DNA of 42,748 bases from Gammaproteobacteria bacterium (GCA_003567855.1 PWYM01000083.1:1-42748), one strand, 5' to 3'. Shown: positions 1 through 8,928, numbered from the stretch's first letter. A program made the numbers and translations. The notes: a model not told the origin generated them from the sequence alone.

Positions 1-2293
1 CGTCGTCGGCGTCGTCGCCTGCTTCGGCCGCGGGCTGCCAGGCCGCCGCATCGCCGGCGGCAAGCGCCTCGGCGCGACGCATCAGCGCCTGCAGGTCGAC
101 CCGCGGCGCAAGCCCCACCTCGAGCTGTTCGATCAGCTGCGGCAGCGAGGCGACCACCTCGTCGAGCACGTCGAGGATGCGTTCATCGGCAGCCTGCGTG
201 CCGTTGATCACGCGGTTCAGCAGGTTCTCGATGCTCCAGCAGAACTCGCCGATGAGCTGGGCGCCGACCATGCGGCCGCTGCCCTTGAGCGTGTGGAAGG
301 AGCGGCGCAACGCGATCAGCGCATCGTGATCTTCGGAATTCTGGCGCCACGCCGGCAGGTGACTCCGGATCGCGACGAGCTCTTCCTTGGCCTCCTCGAT
401 GAACACCTCGAGCAGCTCGGGGTCGATGCGCTCCTCGGGCGGCGCCATCACCGCCGGCGCGGCCGGCTCGTAGTCGTCGGCCTCGTCGTCGTCGTCAGCC
501 GTCACCGGGCGTTCGTCCGCCGCCGCGTCCGCGGCGCCCTCGCCGGCGCCGGATGCCGGCTGCAGCAGCTCGAGACAGCCCTCGGCGTTGTCGAGCAGGT
601 ACCACGGGTCGCTGCGCCCGACGGCAATCGTCTCCATGTAGTACTCGACGCTGACGATCGCATCGGCAAGCCGGTCGACGAGCTGGTCGTCGAGGTCCAC
701 CCGGCCCGGACGCAACCGCGCCGCGATCACACGCGAAAGTCCCTCGACAACGCGCACCGCGCGGTCGCGACCGAGCATCAGCAGGCCTGCGGTGACGCCG
801 CGCAGCTGCACCGGCACCTCGTCGAGCTGCCCCGAGACGTCGCTGCGTTCGACCGCCGCGGCCACCGCATCCTTGACCCGTGCGAGGTTGGCCACGCACT
901 CGCGCAACACCGCCCGCGTGACCTGCTGGTAGTCGGCATCGCCACCGTCGGCCGGTGCCGCCTGCTCGGTGTCCGGCGCGACCAGGCGCACGAGCTGGGC
1001 ATCGAGGTTGTCCTCGACCCGCAGCAACGTGGAGGCGATGGACAGCAGGGTCGCGTCGTCGCCCGGGTCGCCGCCCTCGACCATTGCGGCGAGCTGACGC
1101 ACCTCGCCCTGCACGTCGCCGCGCAGGTCGCCGAGCCCCAGCACGCCCAGCGTGTCGGCGATCTTGCGCAGCATCTCGAGCTGCGGCGCGAGCCCGGCGG
1201 TGTCCTTGTGCCCGGTGCGTACGTGGATGTCGAGCACGTCCTTGACGCGCGCGAGGTCCTCGCGGATCGCCGCGGCGACGGTCTGCATCAGCCGTGCACT
1301 GGGCCCCGACAGATGTTCGCGCGCCTCGGCGACCTCGTCGTCGTCGGGCAGCAGCTCGGACAGTGCGAACGATGCGCGTATCGCCTCGACGCGATCGCCT
1401 GAGCTGCGGGCGCGAGCGACGTAGTAGAGCAGGTTGTTCAGCAGATCGAGCGGCGGCTCGGCCGTCGCGCGCGACCGGCCGTCGTCGATGGTGCGCTTGA
1501 TCTGGCGATCGGCCTGGCCCAGCAGGCGCTTGATCGCGACACTGGCGTCGAGCCCGCCGTCGTCAAGCGCCTCGAGGACGCCCCCGACCACCCACCAGAA
1601 CTGGTAGAGCGCATCGGTGGATGCCGCCTGTTCGAGCTGGGTCGCGGCGCGGCGCAGGCGCTGCAGGTTGCGCGCGACGTCCTCGCCACGGATGAGGCCA
1701 AGCAACGCCAGCTGGAACGCCGGGCGTACCTTCCGCGCGGTATCGACGAGGTCGGCGGCCGGCTCGGGCCGTGGCGGCACCTCGCCGCCGCGGTCGCGCC
1801 GCTCGGCGGAGAGGTTCAGCAACAGCAGCGTCCCCTCCGACAGCAGCGGCCGGCCGCGCGCAGCGCGCAGGTCGTTGAGCAGCGGCAGCAGCACCAGCGC
1901 GATGTCGCGCCCGCCGGCGAGCACGCGCTCGAGGTACGCCGGCAGCTGCACCATCGCGCGGCTCAGCGCCTCGGTGATCTCCTCGCGGTTCGCGCCGCCG
2001 CCGTCACGCGCGAGGAACTCGCAGACGTGCTCCATCTCCTCGGCCAGCAGCGCCGCGCCGTGCACCTCGACGATGCGCAGCGCGCCCTGGGCCAGGTGCA
2101 GCAGTTCCTGGCAACGGTGCAGCGACTCGATCGCGCCCTGGCCCTGGACGAAATCCTCCAGCGCCTTATGCGCATCGCCGAGCGTCCCCTGCAGCTCGCG
2201 CGCCACGAGTTGCAGCGACTGGGCCGCAACGTCGCCGACCTGCGGGTGCGACTGGCGACCCTCGCCACCGGAACGGGAGACGGCGCTCGTCAT
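1..2293 (-). CDS. chpA: ChpA/PilL hybrid chemotaxis histidine kinase, N-terminal part (truncated by window edge)
   Basis: This is the CheA-type kinase of the Pil-Chp system that controls type IV pilus twitching and surface sensing. An open frame on the minus strand starts with ATG at 2293, 3 bases after the pilJ stop, and runs off the window after 764 codons, so the kinase core, CheW-like domain and receiver are not visible. About the first 600 residues are helical and Leu/Ala/Arg-rich, matching the FimL-like N-terminal region known for ChpA. A histidine phosphotransfer (Hpt) domain begins near residue 620. It carries the motif SFHTLKGSGRMVG, with the phospho-accepting His near residue 667. 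An acidic Ala/Asp-rich linker precedes it. The position directly after pilJ in the pilGHIJ operon supports the assignment. The number of further Hpt domains cannot be known from this window. Confidence 0.93.
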   Translation of the reverse strand, partial: MTSAVSRSGGEGRQSHPQVGDVAAQSLQLVARELQGTLGDAHKALEDFVQGQGAIESLHRCQELLHLAQGALRIVEVHGAALLAEEMEHVCEFLARDGGGANREEITEALSRAMVQLPAYLERVLAGGRDIALVLLPLLNDLRAARGRPLLSEGTLLLLNLSAERRDRGGEVPPRPEPAADLVDTARKVRPAFQLALLGLIRGEDVARNLQRLRRAATQLEQAASTDALYQFWWVVGGVLEALDDGGLDASVAIKRLLGQADRQIKRTIDDGRSRATAEPPLDLLNNLLYYVARARSSGDRVEAIRASFALSELLPDDDEVAEAREHLSGPSARLMQTVAAAIREDLARVKDVLDIHVRTGHKDTAGLAPQLEMLRKIADTLGVLGLGDLRGDVQGEVRQLAAMVEGGDPGDDATLLSIASTLLRVEDNLDAQLVRLVAPDTEQAAPADGGDADYQQVTRAVLRECVANLARVKDAVAAAVERSDVSGQLDEVPVQLRGVTAGLLMLGRDRAVRVVEGLSRVIAARLRPGRVDLDDQLVDRLADAIVSVEYYMETIAVGRSDPWYLLDNAEGCLELLQPASGAGEGAADAAADERPVTADDDDEADDYEPAAPAVMAPPEERIDPELLEVFIEEAKEELVAIRSHLPAWRQNSEDHDALIALRRSFHTLKGSGRMVGAQLIGEFCWSIENLLNRVINGTQAADERILDVLDEVVASLPQLIEQLEVGLAPRVDLQALMRRAEALAAGDAAAWQPAAEAGDDADD

Positions 2294-2296
2294 ACG

Positions 2297-4360
2297 TCAG
2301 CCGGACTGGCGCTGCAGCGATTCGACCCGCCCCGTGTCCGGGGACCCGGCTGCTGCTGCCGCGTCTTCCGCGGGGGCGTCGCCGGCGCCGCGTGCGGCCT
2401 CGCCCTCGGGCTGGATGCGCCGGTAGATCTGCGTTTCGCTCATGCGCGGGCGGTCGCTCATGTCGGGCAGCCTGAACCCGGCCACCGAATGGCGCAACTG
2501 GCTCGCAAGCTCGGAGAGCTTGCGGATCGCGCTCGACGTCGTGCTGGTGCTCTGCGCGGTTTCGCGGCTGATCTCGCGCAGCACGCCCATATTGCGCGTG
2601 ATGTCACCGGCGGCCGAAGTCTGCTGGCGCGACGAGCTCGAGATGTTCTGCACCAGCGACGCGATCTGGTTCGACACCTGCTCGATCTCTTCGAGCGCGG
2701 CGCCGGCGTTCTCGGCGAGCAGTGCGCCACCGACCACGTCGGTCGTGCTGCGCTCCATCGACACCACCGCCTCGTTGGTGTCGGACTGGATCGTGCGCAC
2801 CAGCACTTCGATCTGCTTGGTCGCGTTGGCCGAACGCTCGGCGAGGCGCTGCACCTCGTCGGCGACGACCGCGAAGCCGCGGCCGGCCTCGCCGGCCATC
2901 GACGCCTGTATGGACGCATTCAGGGCGAGGATGTTGGTCTGTTCGGCGATGTCGTTGATCAGCTCGACGATGTTGCCGATCTCCTGCGAGCTCTCGCCGA
3001 GGCGCTTGATGCGCTTGGACGTCTCCTGGATCGTCTCGCGGATGGTGTTCATGCCCTCGATGGTGCGACGCACCGCGTCGCCACCCTTGTGCGCGACGTC
3101 GACCGAATGGCGTGCGACGTCGGCGGCGCGCTCGGCATTGCCGGAGACTTCCTCGATGGAGGCGGCGACCTGGTTGATCGAATCCGACGCGGCGTTCACT
3201 TGCCGCGACTGGCGCTCCGACGAACGCGCGAGTTGGCCGGCGGTGGTCTCGGTCTGCTTCGCCGCCGCATCGACGAGAATCGACGAGTCGTTGATCGTCT
3301 GCACGAGCTCGCGCAGCGCGTCGATCGCGTAGTTGATGGAGTCTGCGATCGCACCGGTGATGTCCTCGGTGACGGTGGCCTGCACGGTGAGGTCGCCGTC
3401 GGCGAGCGAGCCGAGCTCGTCGAGCAGCCTGAGGATGGCCTGCTGGTTGCGCTCGTTCTGCGCGGCCTGGATTTCCGCCGCGCGACGCAGGTCGCGCGCG
3501 CGCCAGTACAGGACCGCCAACCCGATCAGCACCGCGAACGACGCGGCGAGCAGTGCCCACGTCAGCCATTCCGCACCGGCGGCGGCGGCCGCCTCTGCCG
3601 GCACCGACACCAGCGGGTAGAGCTCGCTGCCGGTCGCGGACATCGACGCCAGCGCGGTGCGTGCGGCGGCCACGCCGTCGGCTGCGGCACGGCCGTCGGC
3701 CGCGGCGGCGAGCACCCCGGCAGCCTGAGCCTGCAGCGCATCGAATTCAGCGCCTGCGCCGATGCCGGCGAGACGCTCGAGGCCCGCCTCGGCTTCAGCG
3801 ATGAGCGTATCGAGGCGCGACCCGATGCCTTCGGGACCGCCGGTGCCACCGGCAAGCATCGCAAGTCCCCCGGCAATGCCGGACAGCGACTGGGACACGC
3901 GTTCGACGTCACGGCCGCTGGCGGCGCGGGTGTCGGCATCGATAGCCGACCAGAGCGCGGCCACGGCGGATTCCACCGCGGGCAGGCGTTCGGAGGCGGC
4001 ACCGGCCGCTGCATGCGCGGCAAGCACCGGGTCGCGCTGCGCGGTAAGCGCGGCGGCCTGTTCGGCGAGGCGGCCGGCGCGGTCGCGCGCGGCGGCACCA
4101 TCGGCATCGGCGGCCATCCCCTGCAGCCGCCTGGCGCCGCGCTCGAGTTCACCGAACCGGTCGGCGTCGCCGGCCAGCGCGGCATGGCCGAGCTGGGGCA
4201 GACGCTGGCTCAGCGCCGCGAGTTCGGCGCCGCTGCCGGCTCCTGCCATGCCCGGCGCACCGCGTTCCAGGTACAGGCTCGCACCGGTGGCCAGCAGCAG
4301 CAGCACGAGCAGCGCCCCGAGCACCGGCAGCGCCCGCGCCGCCATCGATTTTTCGTTCAT
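2297..4360 (-). CDS. pilJ: PilJ, methyl-accepting chemotaxis-type receptor of the type IV pilus system
   Basis: This 687-residue inner-membrane receptor feeds the ChpA kinase. TM1 lies at about residues 11-30, a periplasmic Ala/Gly-rich sensor region at 31-262, and TM2 at about 265-287 (WLTWALLAASFAVLIGLAVL). A HAMP-like segment follows, then a long methyl-accepting signalling coiled coil from about 340 to 630. The hairpin tip near 470-510 contains AEQTNILALNASIQAS and GRGFAVVADEVQRLAERS, the conserved CheA/CheW contact region. Length is close to P. aeruginosa PilJ (about 680). The ATG at 4360 starts with a basic residue ahead of TM1. It lies 52 bases after the pilI stop and 3 bases before chpA, so it is co-transcribed. 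The C-terminal tail after 630 is Ala/Glu-rich and low in complexity. Confidence 0.96.
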   Translation of the reverse strand: MNEKSMAARALPVLGALLVLLLLATGASLYLERGAPGMAGAGSGAELAALSQRLPQLGHAALAGDADRFGELERGARRLQGMAADADGAAARDRAGRLAEQAAALTAQRDPVLAAHAAAGAASERLPAVESAVAALWSAIDADTRAASGRDVERVSQSLSGIAGGLAMLAGGTGGPEGIGSRLDTLIAEAEAGLERLAGIGAGAEFDALQAQAAGVLAAAADGRAAADGVAAARTALASMSATGSELYPLVSVPAEAAAAAGAEWLTWALLAASFAVLIGLAVLYWRARDLRRAAEIQAAQNERNQQAILRLLDELGSLADGDLTVQATVTEDITGAIADSINYAIDALRELVQTINDSSILVDAAAKQTETTAGQLARSSERQSRQVNAASDSINQVAASIEEVSGNAERAADVARHSVDVAHKGGDAVRRTIEGMNTIRETIQETSKRIKRLGESSQEIGNIVELINDIAEQTNILALNASIQASMAGEAGRGFAVVADEVQRLAERSANATKQIEVLVRTIQSDTNEAVVSMERSTTDVVGGALLAENAGAALEEIEQVSNQIASLVQNISSSSRQQTSAAGDITRNMGVLREISRETAQSTSTTSSAIRKLSELASQLRHSVAGFRLPDMSDRPRMSETQIYRRIQPEGEAARGAGDAPAEDAAAAAGSPDTGRVESLQRQSG

Positions 4361-4412
4361 GGACCCCGTCTCCCAGTCGCGCGCCGGACGCCGGCGCCGC
4401 GATCGTTCCCGG

Positions 4413-4961
4413 TCATGTGTCAGCCGCCTGCTGGAAGCGCTCGCTTTCCACCAGCGCCTGCAGGTCGAATACAGGCCACGTCTCGCCGCCGCGGCGGTAG
4501 GCGCCGTCCAGCCAGGGCTCGGCGCGCGCGATCGTCGGCGGCGACTCGTCCTGGAACTCCTCGGGCAGAAAGCGGCGGAAGCCGTGAACCTCGTCGACGA
4601 TCAGCCCCGCCGGCACCTCGCGGTGGTTGACGACGAGCACGCGTGCCCGACGTTCACGCCCACCGCCGCTGCCGCCGAGCAGCGCCCGGAGGTCACTGAC
4701 CGGCAGCAGGTGGCCCCGGACGTTCGCGATCCCGCGTAGCCAGCCGCTGGCACCCGGCACGCGGGTGAGCTGCTCCGGCACCGGCAGCACCTCGCGCACC
4801 TGCGCGCGCGGCGCGATGAAATGCTCCGGCCCCATGCGGAACGCCACGCCGATCCATTCCTCGACCGACGGCGCCTCGCCGCCGGAGACCGCGCTCCGAC
4901 TGCGGCGCTCGAGCTCGCGAAGCAGCTCGAACGGACGGTCGCGAAGGGCGCGGAGTGACAC
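4413..4961 (-). CDS. pilI: PilI, CheW-like adaptor
   Basis: A 182-residue CheW-domain protein that couples PilJ to ChpA at the inner membrane. The N-terminal ~35 residues are basic and helical (SLRALRDRPFELLREL). The CheW fold spans about 36-170, with the core signature GIANVRGHLLPVSDLRALLG near 87-106 and VLVVNHREVPAGLIVDEVHG near 118-137. The start codon is GTG (4961), chosen because it gives the usual PilI N-terminus. It lies 9 bases after the pilH stop. Length and order between pilH and pilJ match the P. aeruginosa operon. Confidence 0.94.
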   Translation of the reverse strand: MSLRALRDRPFELLRELERRSRSAVSGGEAPSVEEWIGVAFRMGPEHFIAPRAQVREVLPVPEQLTRVPGASGWLRGIANVRGHLLPVSDLRALLGGSGGGRERRARVLVVNHREVPAGLIVDEVHGFRRFLPEEFQDESPPTIARAEPWLDGAYRRGGETWPVFDLQALVESERFQQAADT

Positions 4962-4970
4962 TTCAGCCCC

Positions 4971-5342
4971 CTATGCCGATGCGTTCAGCCACTGCGTCAC
5001 CTTGGCAACGAGATCCCCCTCGGACACCGGCTTCACGAGGTAGTCCACCGCGCCCTGGCGCAGTGCCCAGATGCGGTCGGTTTCCTGGTTCTTGGTCGTC
5101 ACGATGATGACCGGAATGCCTGCGGTGCCAGGGTCCCGCGCCAATGTGCGCGTCGCCTGGAAACCGTTCAGCCCGGGCATCACGACGTCCATGAAGATCA
5201 GGTCCGGCCGCCGTTCGTGCGCGACGCGTATGCCCTCGTCGCCGTCGGCGGCCGACAGCACCGTGTGCCCGTCCTTCTCGAGCCAGCCGCGCATCACGTG
5301 CACCTCGGTCGGCGAATCGTCAACGATGAGTACCACCGCCAT
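4971..5342 (-). CDS. pilH: PilH, single-domain response regulator
   Basis: A 123-residue stand-alone CheY-like receiver. In the Pil-Chp system PilH is one of two receivers phosphorylated by ChpA; in P. aeruginosa it is linked to PilT-driven retraction and to dephosphorylation of the kinase. Visible receiver residues are the acidic pair VDD at 7-9, phospho-acceptor Asp52 in FMDVVMPG, Thr82/Thr83 at the end of beta-4, and Lys104 in VKP. There is no output domain. ATG at 5342; the stop is 9 bases before the pilI GTG. The assignment to PilH rather than PilG follows from gene order and from the residues after the phospho-site (GLNGFQATR). Confidence 0.94.
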   Translation of the reverse strand: MAVVLIVDDSPTEVHVMRGWLEKDGHTVLSAADGDEGIRVAHERRPDLIFMDVVMPGLNGFQATRTLARDPGTAGIPVIIVTTKNQETDRIWALRQGAVDYLVKPVSEGDLVAKVTQWLNASA

Positions 5343-5367
5343 GTGTGAATGACCCCTGCCGGAGGCG

Positions 5368-5763
5368 CTAGCCCCCGATATGGCTTTCGATAGCGCCGAG
5401 CAGCTCGTCGCGCGTGAACGGCTTGGTCAGGTACTGCTCGGACCCCACGATGCGGCCGCGCGCACGGTCGAACAGGCCGTCCTTGCTCGAGAGCATGATC
5501 ACCGGCGTATTCCTGAACACCTTGTTGTGCTTGATCAGCGAGCAGGTCTGGTAGCCGTCGAGGCGCGGCATCATGATGTCGACGAACACGATGTCGGGCT
5601 GGTGGTCGGCGATCTTCGACAGCGCGTCGAAGCCGTCCACGGCCGTGAAGACCTCGCAGCCCTCGCGCGAGAGCAGCGTCTCGGCGGTGCGGCGTATGGT
5701 CTTCGAATCGTCGATCACCAGGACCTTGAGCCCCAGCAAACGGTCCTGCTTGACGCTGCTCAC
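5368..5763 (-). CDS. pilG: PilG, single-domain response regulator
   Basis: A 131-residue CheY-like receiver and the first gene of the pil-chp operon here. PilG is needed for pilus extension and cAMP signalling in P. aeruginosa. The acidic pair is Asp18/Asp19 (VIDDSKTIRRTAE), the phospho-acceptor is Asp62 in FVDIMMPRLDGYQTC, and the conserved Lys is 114 in LTKPFTRDEL. The start is GTG at 5763, which gives the typical SSVKQDRLLGLKVLVIDDS N-terminus. The stop is 25 bases before pilH. The operon promoter should lie in the 270-base divergent gap shared with gshB. Confidence 0.94.
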   Translation of the reverse strand: MSSVKQDRLLGLKVLVIDDSKTIRRTAETLLSREGCEVFTAVDGFDALSKIADHQPDIVFVDIMMPRLDGYQTCSLIKHNKVFRNTPVIMLSSKDGLFDRARGRIVGSEQYLTKPFTRDELLGAIESHIGG

Positions 5764-6033
5764 GACAGCCTACCCCTGCAGCGGTGAACGCGGCCCGGTG
5801 CGGGCACGCATGGTCGGGCGTAATCGACTGTCTTTTAACATATTGCCTCACCCGTCGCCACGCGGCACGTGGCCGCGCGATCGCGGCCGGACCGGCAGTG
5901 TACGCACAGCCGGGGCCCGGGCGGGTTGCGCGAGTTCACAACTGCCCGGTTCCGCCATCGCGCCGCCACCCGTATATTGACGGCGCCGCGACCCACGGGG
6001 CCCCGGCGCCCCCTCGCCCCCCGGAGCAGCCGA
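5764..6033. promoter_or_regulatory. Divergent intergenic region between pilG and gshB
   Basis: A 270-base gap with genes leaving in both directions, so both promoters should be here. For gshB the best candidate is a TATATT -10 at 5973-5978, with no convincing -35 (TTCCGC at the right distance). On the minus strand, a short AT-rich patch at about 5834-5845 (TATGTTAAAAG) is the only plausible -10 area for the pil operon. No strong pair could be assigned. A weak inverted repeat around CACGTG lies at about 5862-5878. gshB has a clear ribosome binding site (GGAG, 6023-6026). Confidence 0.35.
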
Positions 6034-7002
6034 ATGAGTACCCGCCAGCCGCGCATCGGCATGGTCATGGACCCGATCGAGACGATCAAGCCCGCCAAGG
6101 ACAGCACGCTCGCGATGATGCTCGCGGCCCAGCGCCGGGGCTGGTCGCTGGTCTACCTGCAGCAGGGCGACCTGCGCCTGCGCGACGGCGTCGCATGGGG
6201 CCGCGGGCTGCGCGTGCGGGTCGCCGACGATGCCCGGCACTGGTTCGAGGCCGGCGACACGTGGGCCGACCGGCTCGACACGCTCGACGCGATCCTGATG
6301 CGCAAGGACCCGCCGTTCGACATGGAATTCATCCACACCACGTACATGCTCGAGCGCGCGCAGCTTGCCGGTACGCTGGTCGTCAACGACCCGGTGGCGC
6401 TTCGCAACATGAACGAAAAGGCCTACACGGCGTGGTTTGCGCAGTGCACGCCGCCGACGCTGATCACGCGGCGAAAGGATGACATGCGCGCGTTCCTGGC
6501 CGAACATGGGCGTATCGTGATCAAGCCCCTTGACGGCATGGGGGGGCGATCCGTATTCGTCGTGGATCGCAACGACCCGAACCGTAATGTCGTGATGGAA
6601 ACCCTGACCGCCGACGAGCGCCGCTACGCGATGGCGCAGCGCTATCTCCCGGAAATCGCCGATGGCGACAAGCGCATCCTGCTGATCGACGGCGAGCCGG
6701 TCGAGCGGCTGCTCGCGCGCGTGCCCGGCGGCGACGACCCGCGCGGTAATCTCGTCGCCGGCGCGACCGGCGAGGCCCGCCCGCTGTCGGCACGCGACCG
6801 CTGGATCGCCGAGGAGGTCGGGCCGGAACTGGCCCGGCACGGGGTCCTGTTCGCCGGCCTCGACGTCATCGGCGACCATCTCACCGAGATCAACGTGACC
6901 AGCCCCACCGGAATCAGGGAACTCGACGCACAGTGCGGGCTCGACATCGCCGACCAGCTGATGGCGGTGATCGCGCGGCGCCTGGAGACCCGTGATGCGT
7001 AA
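6034..7002 (+). CDS. gshB: Glutathione synthetase
   Basis: Cytosolic ATP-grasp enzyme that joins gamma-glutamylcysteine and glycine to give glutathione. It has 322 residues (E. coli 316). The N-terminal domain begins with RIGMVMDPIETIKPAKDST, a family hallmark. The ATP-grasp region includes NEKAYTAWFAQ, RIVIKPLDGMGGRSVFVVD and the C-terminal LTEINVTSPTGIRELD with metal/ATP-binding Glu and Asn. An in-frame ATG lies upstream, but the ATG at 6034 has the GGAG and gives the conserved N-terminus. The end overlaps the start of apbE by 8 bases. Position next to pilG and upstream of tonB/yqgE/ruvX is the Pseudomonas arrangement. Confidence 0.97.
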   Translation: MSTRQPRIGMVMDPIETIKPAKDSTLAMMLAAQRRGWSLVYLQQGDLRLRDGVAWGRGLRVRVADDARHWFEAGDTWADRLDTLDAILMRKDPPFDMEFIHTTYMLERAQLAGTLVVNDPVALRNMNEKAYTAWFAQCTPPTLITRRKDDMRAFLAEHGRIVIKPLDGMGGRSVFVVDRNDPNRNVVMETLTADERRYAMAQRYLPEIADGDKRILLIDGEPVERLLARVPGGDDPRGNLVAGATGEARPLSARDRWIAEEVGPELARHGVLFAGLDVIGDHLTEINVTSPTGIRELDAQCGLDIADQLMAVIARRLETRDA

Positions 7003-8047
7003 GCTGTCCGCGGTGATCGCGGCGATCGCGGGCGCGCTCACGCTGGGCTCATGCGAACGCGGCGGCGCGCCCTGGGAACACGTGTTCGAAACAATGGGCA
7101 CCGAGGTGCGGGTGCTGATCGCGTACGAGGAGACGCGGCGACGCCCCGACGACCACTTCACCGCCGTCGAGGCGCGCCTCGGCGAAATCGCCGTCGACTT
7201 CTACCCGTGGGCCGACGGCGAGCTCGCCGCGCTCAATGAAAACCTCGCCGCCGGCCGCAGCTTTCGCGCCAGCGCCGACCTCGCGTCGCTGCTGTCGCGG
7301 GCGATCACGCTGTCCGCGGAGAGCGACGGGCGGTTCGACCCGGGCATCGGGCGTCTGGTGGCACTTTGGGGATTCGACCAGGCCGGTCCCGGCGTCGAGG
7401 CCACGCCGCCCACCGACGAGGCGATCGCCGACGCGCTCGAACAGTGCAATTCGATCCGGCATGTCACCGTGCGCTCGCGCGAGATCAGCAGCGACTGCCG
7501 GGGGCCGTTCATAGACCTCGGCGGGATCGCCAGGGGGTTTGCGGTCGACCAGGCGCTGACGCTGCTGCGCCGCCAGGGCGTCGCCAACGCGCTCGTCGAC
7601 GCCGGCGGTGACGTGCGCGCGCTCGGCCGGCGCGGCCGCCAGGCGTGGCGGGTCGGTATCGAGCATCCCCGTCGCGACGGCATCGTGGGCGTGGTCGAAC
7701 TCGCGACCGGCGAAGCGGCGTTCACTTCGGGTGACGCGAAACGCCATTTCGTCCACGACGGAGAACGCTTCGGACACGTGCTCGACCCGTCCACCGCCCG
7801 ACCGGTGCGCCACACCGCGAGCGTCACGGTGCTCGCCGGCAGCGGCGAGCTCGCCGACGCGGTCTCGACCGCGCTGCTCGTCGCGGGCCCGGACCGCTGG
7901 CGCGAAGTCGCCGAACGCATGGGCACGCGCACCGTACTGCGCGTCGACGCGGCCGGCTGGACCGACATGACGCCCGGCATGGAGGGGCGCCTGCAGCTCG
8001 CCGGGCCCGAGGCCGGCAGCGGGAACGGGGACGGGGACGCGCGGTGA
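6995..8047 (+). CDS. apbE: ApbE-like FAD:protein FMN transferase, predicted lipoprotein
   Basis: ApbE enzymes attach FMN from FAD to a threonine of partner flavoproteins such as NqrB/C and RnfD/G. About 350 residues. A lipoprotein signal is visible: a basic start, a hydrophobic stretch and LTLGSC near residue 20. Family motifs are FETMGTEVRV, RFDPGIGRLVALWGF, FIDLGGIARGFAVDQAL, VDAGGDVRALG and RFGHVLDPSTARPVRH, ending with a conserved ADAVSTALLV segment that supports Mg/FAD binding. A GTG at 6992 precedes the ATG at 6995; either could start it. It overlaps gshB by 8 bases and the next gene by 4. No Nqr or Rnf gene is in the window, so the target protein is unknown. Confidence 0.92.
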   Translation: MRKLSAVIAAIAGALTLGSCERGGAPWEHVFETMGTEVRVLIAYEETRRRPDDHFTAVEARLGEIAVDFYPWADGELAALNENLAAGRSFRASADLASLLSRAITLSAESDGRFDPGIGRLVALWGFDQAGPGVEATPPTDEAIADALEQCNSIRHVTVRSREISSDCRGPFIDLGGIARGFAVDQALTLLRRQGVANALVDAGGDVRALGRRGRQAWRVGIEHPRRDGIVGVVELATGEAAFTSGDAKRHFVHDGERFGHVLDPSTARPVRHTASVTVLAGSGELADAVSTALLVAGPDRWREVAERMGTRTVLRVDAAGWTDMTPGMEGRLQLAGPEAGSGNGDGDAR

Positions 8048-8925
8048 ACGCCCTCGCCACGCCATCGCCGCCGCGCATCACGACCCGCGACCGCCTGTCG
8101 TCGACACTGTTCCTCGCGCTGGTGCTGCACGGCGTGCTGATCATGGGGGTCACCTTCAGCGCGTTCATGCCCGCTTCCGGCGACAGCACGCTGCTGCGCG
8201 TGACGATGGTCACCGAGCGCAGCGATACGCCGAACCCCGACGCGACCGAGCTCGCGCAGGTCGCGGCGCGCGGCAGCGGCACCGGCGACGATGCACGCCG
8301 CAGCGCCGGCATGCAGGTGCCCGCGATGCCGCCGGCGACGCGCGCGGGCGAGTTTGCCGACCGCGACACCGCCGCGCCCGGAGAACCGCAGCCGGCGCCC
8401 GAGCAGCTGGTCACGCGGTCGCCGTCGGACCGCCAGCGCATGGCGCTGATCGACCCCACCGAGCGGGCCGCCGACACGCCCCGCGATGCGGCCCCTGCAC
8501 CGACGCCGGCGCAGCCGCGCACACACCTCGCGACCCCGGACAGCGAGCTGAGCGCGCGCGGCGAACGAAGTGAACTCGTGGTCAGCCCCGATACCCGTGA
8601 GTCGCGGGTCGCCCCCTACCTCGCCCGCTGGAAGTGGCACGTCGAGCGTATCGGCACCGCAAACTTCCCGGCCCGTGCGCGCGCCGCCCGGCCGGCGCGC
8701 AACCCGGTGCTCGAGGTCGCAATCGGGGCTGACGGTCGGCTGCACGACATCGTGCTGCTGCGCCCGTCCGGCGACACCTTCCTCGACCAGGCCGCGCTCG
8801 AAATCCTGCGCATGGCGGCACCGTTCGAAGCCTTCCCGGCGGAACTGCGCGACGACTACGACGTGCTGCGCTTCGCGTACGAGTGGCAGTTCGCGAGCAC
8901 GGAAGCCGAAGCCACGGACTGGTAG
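8044..8925 (+). CDS. TonB-family energy transducer
   Basis: A 293-residue membrane-anchored periplasmic protein. After a basic cytosolic N-terminus, one TM helix lies at about residues 17-38 (LSSTLFLALVLHGVLIMGVTF) with a His inside, as in TonB. A long disordered Ala/Pro/Thr/Arg-rich spacer runs to about 180. A C-terminal TonB domain follows (about 200-290: PVLEVAIGADGRLHDIVLLR, FLDQAALEILRMAAPFEAFP, FAYEWQF). The spacer lacks the Glu-Pro/Lys-Pro repeats of classical TonB, so this is the tonB3-like type seen in this locus in Pseudomonas, where it has been tied to twitching. The start is GTG at 8044, overlapping the apbE stop (GTGA). No exbB/exbD is nearby. Confidence 0.85.
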   Translation: MNALATPSPPRITTRDRLSSTLFLALVLHGVLIMGVTFSAFMPASGDSTLLRVTMVTERSDTPNPDATELAQVAARGSGTGDDARRSAGMQVPAMPPATRAGEFADRDTAAPGEPQPAPEQLVTRSPSDRQRMALIDPTERAADTPRDAAPAPTPAQPRTHLATPDSELSARGERSELVVSPDTRESRVAPYLARWKWHVERIGTANFPARARAARPARNPVLEVAIGADGRLHDIVLLRPSGDTFLDQAALEILRMAAPFEAFPAELRDDYDVLRFAYEWQFASTEAEATDW

Positions 8926-8928
8926 AAT
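8923..8928 (+). promoter_or_regulatory. Candidate -10 element upstream of yqgE
   Basis: TAGAAT overlaps the stop codon of the tonB-like gene. Transcription would begin near 8935, downstream of the upstream in-frame ATG at 8927, which favours the ATG at 8960 as the yqgE start. No good -35 is present, so this is a weak internal promoter candidate. Confidence 0.3.

Noticed and set aside
2027..4630. 867-codon open frame on the plus strand across pilJ
   Set aside because: It is antisense to pilJ, whose domains are unambiguous. The predicted protein is Arg/His/Gly-rich with no family motif, a common artefact in GC-rich DNA.
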